Shown: positions 58,000 to 64,000 of the stretch, in pieces
How positions within the stretch are numbered: position 1 is the first letter of the stretch
Layout: each line of letters starts with the position of its first letter
Source of the DNA: Cristatella mucedo
Taxonomy: Eukaryota; Bryozoa; Phylactolaemata; Cristatellidae
Reading direction: 5' to 3'
DNA: 64,000 bases
Assembly: GCA_009760855.2 (NCBI GenBank)
Contig: WPIO01000099.1
Coordinates: forward strand, 748,501 to 812,500
Made by a program: the position numbers and the translations under genes
Notes under the pieces: model-generated
Seen by the model: the letters and a program-made list of their open reading frames with translations, nothing else
Databases searched by the model: none
Told to the model about the DNA's origin: nothing

Positions 58000-58125
58000 C
58001 TCAAGCAGATAAGAGAATTGTGGCAGAAGAGCCTTATGGGTTGTCACCACCACTTGCAGGTGGCAATAAAGGATCACCCAGTGCATAATTCGAACCCACG
58101 ACCTCGGTCGTGAAGAGCAAACAAA
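58000..58125 (-). mobile_element. SINE-1
   Basis: Antisense copy with reverse B box ATTCGAACCC; head truncated. Another scrap of the same family lies at 35940-36000 (minus). Confidence 0.75.
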
Positions 58126-58459
58126 GCATTCCAGCATGCGAATAAAGGGAGATTTTCAGGGAGGTAGCATGCAAATGTCTTTAAGAGCGGGCGATTTTCT
58201 ATTTGGTTTCCAACGTCATCCGGATGGAGACTGTGGTGTAGAAGGCAACAAAGACTTGCCTGCTGCCAGAGTCAAACAAACAATATAGGCCGTGAAGTGT
58301 ATACACCAAGCAGTCGGGCTAAAACAGGGGGAGGATTAAGGGTTGGCTCAAGGCACAGCTAAGCGAACCGAGTCGAAGGAGAGGGCACTGATGCAATGGC
58401 ACGGTCGAGAAGTATCGAGCACAGATAGGAAGGATGGAACAATAGAGTGAGGCAAATGA

Positions 58460-60610
58460 TGTAATGTAATGTAATGTATCTCCGTCAGTAACTCCACAAA
58501 GTCATAAGGCCATGTGGGTGTTACGCAGGAGAGTTTTGTATAGCGCACTCACAGCCTAAGCGGCTTTCGGTACGCATTCGGTAGCCAACAGACTTCGTCT
58601 CACGCAACAAAGAGAAAGTGGGAAGCATAGCAGAGTTAGGAGAGCAGTTGAGGTAGTGAGTAGCATAGAAGTAGCAGTTCAGGACCGCTGAAAAAGATGT
58701 GCCATAGTCGGCATCAGGAGAGTAGATGTCGTTGCGTAAGAATTGTGGAAGCGAGTTCCACAGTTTAGGACCTGCAGAGCTAAAGCTTCTGTCGCCAACT
58801 GTCTTTAAGCGGAGGAATGGGACAGCTAATTTATAGTCCACACAGGATCTGAGGGCGCGAACAGGCTGAAACTGATGCAGTAGTTCAGCTACGTATGAAG
58901 GAGCCAAGCCGTGGCGGGCCTTGTGGGTCAGCGTAAGAACTTTGCTCTGTATCCTTTGCTCAACCGGCAACCATTCTAGCTCTTCCAGCAAAGGAGACAC
59001 GTACTTAAGACCAGCCTTGCAGCCATATTCAAAGTCCGCTGTAGTGGCATAATAGCTTTCTTTGGTAGCCCAGCCAAAAGGGAATTACCATAATCAAGCC
59101 GAGACAGAACTAAAGAGCTAGTTAAATTTTTTACAAGCCACTGGGAGACGGCTTCTAATCTTGGATAGGGATCGGATGTGATGGCTAGCTGTAGAGGCAG
59201 TCTTCTGAATGAAGCTTTTGAAATTGAGGCAGCTGTCGACCACGACACCTAGATTACGAGCACGTGGTGAAGGTCGCACGATAGCATCACCTATTAGAAC
59301 AGCAAAGCCTTTTAATCCAGCCACACGCTTAGGGTGTCCTATGAGAAGCAGTTCGGTTTTATTGTCATTTAACTTCAGGAAGTTTTCCGACATCCAGGAT
59401 CGAATATCGGCAAGGCAAGCATTCAGTTTCTCAGTTGCTGCAGCAGATTCCGACGGTTTAAAAGACAAATACAACTGAGTATCGTCAGCATAGAAGTGAT
59501 ATCCTATTCCATGGGCCTTAATCACTTTTCCCAGAGGTTGCGTATAAATGGAGAACAGCAAGGGACCAAGTACAGACCCTTAAGGGACTCCACAGGTGAC
59601 CCTTCTCATGTCTGAGACCTGACCCCCACACGACACGGATTGAACACGATCAGACAAGTATGATTTAAACCACGCCAGTGCTTCGTCTGCCAGACCGATC
59701 GTTGTTCTCAGTCGTTCAAGCAGAACTTCGTGATCAATGGTGTCGAATGCAGCAGACAGATCTAGCAGGGCTAAGGCAGTGACATTCCCGTCGTCGTTGC
59801 CACGTAGAATGTCATTGTTAACACGGAGGAGAGCAGTTTCAGTAGAGTGTAGCCTCTTGAAACCTGATTGAAATGTTTCTGACATTCCATTATTTTTAAT
59901 ATGTTCAACTAGCTGCTTAGCAACAATTTTTTCAAGAATCTTTGATAAGAACGGAAGAAGGGAAACTGGACGATAGTTTGCTAGGACCTCTGTGTCTAAT
60001 CCAGGCTTTTTAAGAATAGGTCTAACGATTGCCGATTTGAAGGACTTGGGGACGACCCCTTTTCCCAAAGAAGCATTAAAAATCTTGGTTATGGCAGGGA
60101 TAAGTTGGTCTGCAAGTGAAGACCACAGAGATGAAGGTATAGGGTCTTCAGGAGACGAGCTCTTTTTGCTAGACCTTATTAAGGCAGCCACATCACAGGC
60201 AGAAACATCGGAGAACCTTTTAAGAAAGGTCACAGGTTGAGGAACGGCGATTGCTTTGGTCGGAGGGGGCTTAATGGAGGCACGAATATGCACAATTTTT
60301 TCAGTAAAGAAGGCTGAAAACTTTTCGGCTGAGCCCTTAATATCTGGGGAGTCAGACCTGGCAGCATTGGCCAGTAAATGGTTTACTGTCTTATAAATCT
60401 GTTTAGTGTCCGACTGGCAGGAATTCAGTTTTCTAATGAAAAAAGAAGCCCTGGCTTTTTTAAGCTTTCGGGTGTAAACTCGAAGGAAGTCTTTAAAATT
60501 GACTAGGTCTGCCTCAGACCCCGATTTCTTGAAACGACGTTCCAGCCTGCGTTTAACATGGCACATCTTAAGGAGTTTTTTTGTAAACTGAAAGCAATCT
60601 CGACGACTTT
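58460..60610 (-). mobile_element. LINE-B, second non-LTR retrotransposon (RT-bearing, ATTAC tail)
   Basis: The best copy of a LINE family distinct from LINE-A but in the same broad CR1/L2/Rex1-like group. It runs from about 60610 through RT to a 3' end with ATTAC repeats at 58454-58478. RT anchors: FKSAIVRPILKKPGLD, NYRPVSLLPFLSKILEKIV, FHFYADD-like [32 protein letters not shown]. The C-terminus carries LAVPFLRLKTVGDRSFSSAG and LWNSLPQFLRND. The endonuclease half is absent, so the copy is 5' truncated. A nonsense change and later frameshifts disable it. Confidence 0.88.
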
Positions 60611-60647
60611 GAACACGATAATATAAATGATAATAATAATAATACAT
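59118..60647 (-). pseudogene. LINE-B ORF2 reverse transcriptase with nonsense mutation
   Basis: One frame from 60647 to 59118 broken by a single TAA at 59580-59582, where GVPQGS would require CAA; a C-to-T change explains it. Downstream, motif YADDTQLY is intact. The frame is lost again near 59118, and the C-terminal part continues at 58976-59248 and 58521-59000 in other frames. The first ~20 residues of this frame (Tyr-rich) come from the neighbouring LINE-A tail, not from LINE-B. Confidence 0.85.
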
Positions 60648-61905
60648 GTGTCATAGCACCCTCAGAGAACTTAATCTCTTTCTGGGCACTTTACATATGC
60701 TGTAAAGTAAGCATGATCACATGGTTGATGGCAAAAACCACATGCCAACAAGCCAAACATGGTTCGAGGTAACATTCAGTGTTGGCATGTAAATACGGTT
60801 AGTGGTAGAATGCTCAGTGTCAGCATTCATATAAACACAAAGGACAGTTCACAAAAACCAACACATGCTGTGAGACAAAAGGGGGCTCTTAGCTTCGTTT
60901 TAAAAATAGTCAGGTTAGGTGATGTCGTGACGTCTGTGGGGGAGTGGGTTCCAGGCTTTGAGAGCATATGAAATAAGAGTTTGAGGTTCGTACGAAGTAT
61001 AGCTAAGTGATTTGAGTCAGAAATGCAAGCAGTACGTTATCTAGCCTGTTTGGGGAGTAGTTCTGATAGGTAGGCTGAAGCCACAGAAAGAATGGATCTA
61101 TAAGTGAGTGACTGAACCTTAAAGTCGGTACGCTGCATGATTGCGAGCCAGTGCAAGTCGGCGAGAATTGGTGCTCTATGGCAACTGCGATGCTCACGAC
61201 AGACAACCCTAGCTGGAGAGCGGTGCACCAACTGCAAGCACCTGATTGCTTAGGCTGGTAGGCCACCAAGCAGTGAGCTACAGAAGTCGAGAAGGAATGT
61301 CATAAAACCGCGGACTAATTTGGATGTAGTATCCCTATCTAAGCAGGCTCAATTATTGCAATGCTGGGTAGCTAAAAGTAGGCAGACTTGACTATCAAGC
61401 TAATGTGGCAATCTAGTAATAAGTCCCCCTGGAAGAGTAGGCCTGAATTTCAGCAATGTCATTCAGCTGAAAAGAGGCCGACTTGACTGTGGAGCTGATG
61501 TGGTTCGTCTAGTGCGAGGTCACTTTTAAACATGACACCTAGATTTCGTGCAAATTCAACCGGGGATATGTTGGCAGCGCCAATTTTGAGCACAGTTTTC
61601 CAATTTCTGAATCACACTTGGTTTACCCATAACTAGAAAGTTGTTTTTTTTTATCATCATTCAGTTTAAGAAAGTTTTCTGCCATCCATGTGCAGATGTC
61701 ATCAATACATGCAACAAGGGAGTTGATAGAATTTGACGTGCTGGAGGGCTGGGAGAGATCAATGCACGGATACAGCAGAGTGTCGTCTGCATAGAAGTGA
61801 AAGCCGAGATTGTGCTCGGCAATCAAATCGGCAAGAGGGAGAGTATAAACCGTGAAAAGAACCGGACCTAGCAAATAGCGCCGAGGTAACCCCTACTTAA
61901 GCGGT
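60625..61905 (-). mobile_element. LINE-A, truncated copy
   Basis: ATT tail and hairpin at 60630-60700, 3'UTR, C-terminal fragments (61003-61269) and RT (61623-61874: [17 protein letters not shown] and [13 protein letters not shown]). It directly abuts the 5' side of the LINE-B copy at 58.46-60.61 kb. Many small indels. Confidence 0.87.
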
Positions 61906-62850
61906 TCTCTGTGACTCTTTCTCTCTTTCTCTTAGGTTATTGACTTTCCATCAAGCAGCTTCCATCACATCCAAGGTTCTGTCAGCCATTGCTTTTCGGT
62001 CCCTTTGCCTCTGGCTCTGGCTCTTTTTTGTCAGTAGCAGTACTTCCTTGTCGTCTGGCAACCCGTGGTGCCGTCAGCCCGCCTGATCGGGGTCCTGTAG
62101 TCCTGAGCCTCTAATAACCCTCAGATCCTTCGGACACAATGCTGTCACGTTCCCATGCCCATAAAAACAGGAATTCCCGCCTGCCGATTGACATTACGCA
62201 GTCCCCCTGGTGCAAGATTTAAGAAACAAGTCAGCAAGTCACCTGCTTCTCACAGCATTTACTGGGTTCCAGCTGCTCCATGAGATGCCAGTGGCTATGC
62301 ACTTCGACGAACGGGTAGACACACCGTGAAACATGCATGCCGAAGCAACGGCAAACTATCTGCCGAACAGGCTAACACGACCTCTAAAGCCACGTCTCTC
62401 TCCCAAAGAGAGGTGGCACACCGAGCACGACCACTTGCCAGCAGGGCAGAGCGGGGCAGAGCAGGGCAGGCGGCTACACAGCATAGGGCAAGTGAAAAAG
62501 GGGAGGGGCAGCCAGGTGGCAGCACAGTCGCTGCACCACCAAGCCAAGCAGCTGCTAACTGGCCGGTAGATGAGCCAGAACGACTGGGAGGGGGGATGCT
62601 GCTGCAGTTGGGAGGCCGAGGTGCTTCAGCAGTAGCAGCAGCAGTAGCAGCAGGCCAGGGCTGCCCTTGGTCAGATGCCTACAAAACCCCGAGCTTGGCT
62701 TCACTGTGCTCTGCGCTTGCAGCCATAGCTGTCCCAAGAGCATTTTTCGGACAAGGTTTGGAAATTATGGGCATCACAGCAATAGTGGTAATGATAATAC
62801 TAGCTTGCTTTGTACAGCACAGAAAGGCATGGCACAGCAAGGCATGACCA
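61906..62850. other. Unassigned GC-rich stretch
   Basis: No recognised gene or repeat. It includes a 173-codon + strand frame (62326-62847) with Ala/Gly-rich composition and one hydrophobic stretch near its end. The last part abuts a LINE-B 3' end. I do not see splice sites or conservation cues. Confidence 0.4.
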
Positions 62851-62995
62851 GCGAGACGAAGTCTGTTGGCTACCGAATGCGTACCGAAAGCCGCTTAGGC
62901 TGTGAGTGCGCTATACAAAACTCTCCTGCGTAACACCCACATGGTCTTTATGACTTTGTGGAGTTACTGACGGAGATACATTACATTACAATGCC
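62850..62995 (+). mobile_element. LINE-B solo 3' end
   Basis: Begins at GAGACGAAGTCTGTTGGC and ends in ATTACATTAC. The same block is present in every LINE-B 3' end here. Confidence 0.8.
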
Positions 62996-63049
62996 ACAGC
63001 ATGACTGCCAGGCACACTGCCACCGTGAATGCCATCCTGCCTACACAGG

Positions 63050-63945
63050 CCTGAAGCAGTGGCGATGATTGGGACCAACCCCAAGGCATTGGTCAGGAGC
63101 CTGCCGACATTAGACAACCATTCAGAAAAGGTAAAGAAATCGGAGCTCATAGATACGATAATCTAATGCCAATGAGCGTTCTAGTACAACTTGCCATCAT
63201 GTCCAATCCCCATCTAAGATCAGGAGCTGTCTTCCACGGTGGCTTGCAAACAATTTAACTAGCTCCTTAGTTCTGTCACGGCTTGATTATTGTAATTCCC
63301 CTTTGGCTGGGCTACCAAAGAAAGCAACCAGGCCACTGCAGCTGGCTATGAATATGCTGCAAGGCTAGTTTTCAGGTCCCTGAGGTTTGACCACGTGTCT
63401 CATTTGCTAAAAGAGCTAGGATGGCTGCCGGTTGATCAACGAATACTGAGCAAAGTTCTTACGCTTACCCACAAGGCTCCCCACGGCTTGGCTCCTTCGT
63501 ACCTAGCTTAACTGCTGCACCAGTTTAAGCCTCCTCGTGCCCTCAGGTCGTGTATGGACAATAAATTAGCTGCTCCATTCCTTGGCTTAAAGACAGTTGG
63601 CGACAGAAGCTTTAGCTCTGCAGGTCCTAGACTGGAATTTGCTTCCACGATTCTTGGGCAACGAAAACTAATCTCCTGCTGCCGACTATGGCTCACCATT
63701 TTCAGCAGTCCTGAGCTGCTACTCCCATAATACTCACTACCTCAACTGCTCTCCTGACTCTGCTATGCTTCCCACTTTCTCTTTGTTGCGTGAGATGAAG
63801 TCAGTAGGCTACCGAATGCGTACCGAAAGCCGCTTAGGCTGTGAGTGAGTACGCTATATAAAAATAGCCCACGTAACACCCACACAGTCTTCACGGCTTT
63901 GTGGAGTTACAGACAGAGATACATTACATTACCTTACATTTCTGT
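63050..63945 (+). mobile_element. LINE-B, truncated copy
   Basis: Decayed RT C-terminal part to the ATTAC tail (63925-63940). Recognisable: TAGCTCCTTAGTTCTGTCAC ([12 protein letters not shown]), GCTACCAAAGAAAGC (GLPKKA), LAAPFLGLKTVGDRSFSSAG and the conserved 3' block with ACACCCACACAGTC. Frameshifted throughout. Confidence 0.82.
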
Positions 63946-64000
63946 ATAAAACGTTCGTGAGTGCACGAACTTGTGTACATATATGCGACGCTTGAATACT

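Noticed and set aside
62326-62847. 173-codon + strand ORF with a hydrophobic C-terminal stretch
   Set aside because: Composition is Ala/Gly/Arg low complexity, no splice or start context supports it, and it runs into a LINE-B end.

Overview
This is nuclear DNA from an animal, most likely an aquatic invertebrate. I cannot name the species. The window has spliced genes with GT-AG introns of up to about 12 kb, many CR1/L2-like LINE copies, tRNA-derived SINEs, hAT and mariner-like elements, and long (GA)n, (CA)n and (CAG)n arrays. It has no operons and no bacterial features. A TIR protein most like TICAM-type adaptors, together with the repeat mix, fits a lophotrochozoan or another invertebrate. 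That placement is inference.

Two single-copy genes could be rebuilt by hand from splice sites and codon phase. (1) ATP23, the mitochondrial inner-membrane metalloprotease and assembly factor, lies on the + strand at 2995-16563. It has six coding exons, including a 46-nt exon at 5488-5533. They join to exactly 852 nt (283 residues plus stop), with the zinc-binding motif HEMIH in exon 4. (2) A large minus-strand gene runs from 57156 down to 21524 (5' end not found). Its nine or ten exons are all compatible in phase. They encode a TIR domain, a charged coiled coil, then long Ala/Gln/Ser/Gly-rich tails. The repeat-rich DNA from 21.5 to 57 kb is mostly its introns.

The rest is mainly mobile elements. 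LINE-A (CR1/L2 type) has one nearly full-length copy at about 44.54-48.21 kb, broken by a 4-nt deletion, a nearly identical 5'-truncated copy at 53.41-54.27 kb, and more than twenty older pieces on both strands. Its 3' end is a hairpin plus an (ATT)n tail. LINE-B ends in ATTAC repeats; its best copy is at 58.46-60.61 kb on the minus strand. There are two tRNA-derived SINE families. SINE-2 carries a 3' hairpin like that of LINE-A, which suggests LINE-A mobilises it. A SPIN/URR1-like hAT element with an 8-bp target duplication, a mariner-like MITE inside a LINE, a 1-kb foldback element, minisatellites and hairpins complete the picture.

Layout: 1-2.99 kb LINE fragments; 3.0-16.6 kb ATP23 with repeat-filled introns; 16.6-21.5 kb repeats; 21.5-57.2 kb the TIR gene; 57.2-64 kb LINE-B and LINE-A copies and no recognised gene. 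A possible small + strand gene nested near 30.9-32.6 kb is proposed only tentatively.
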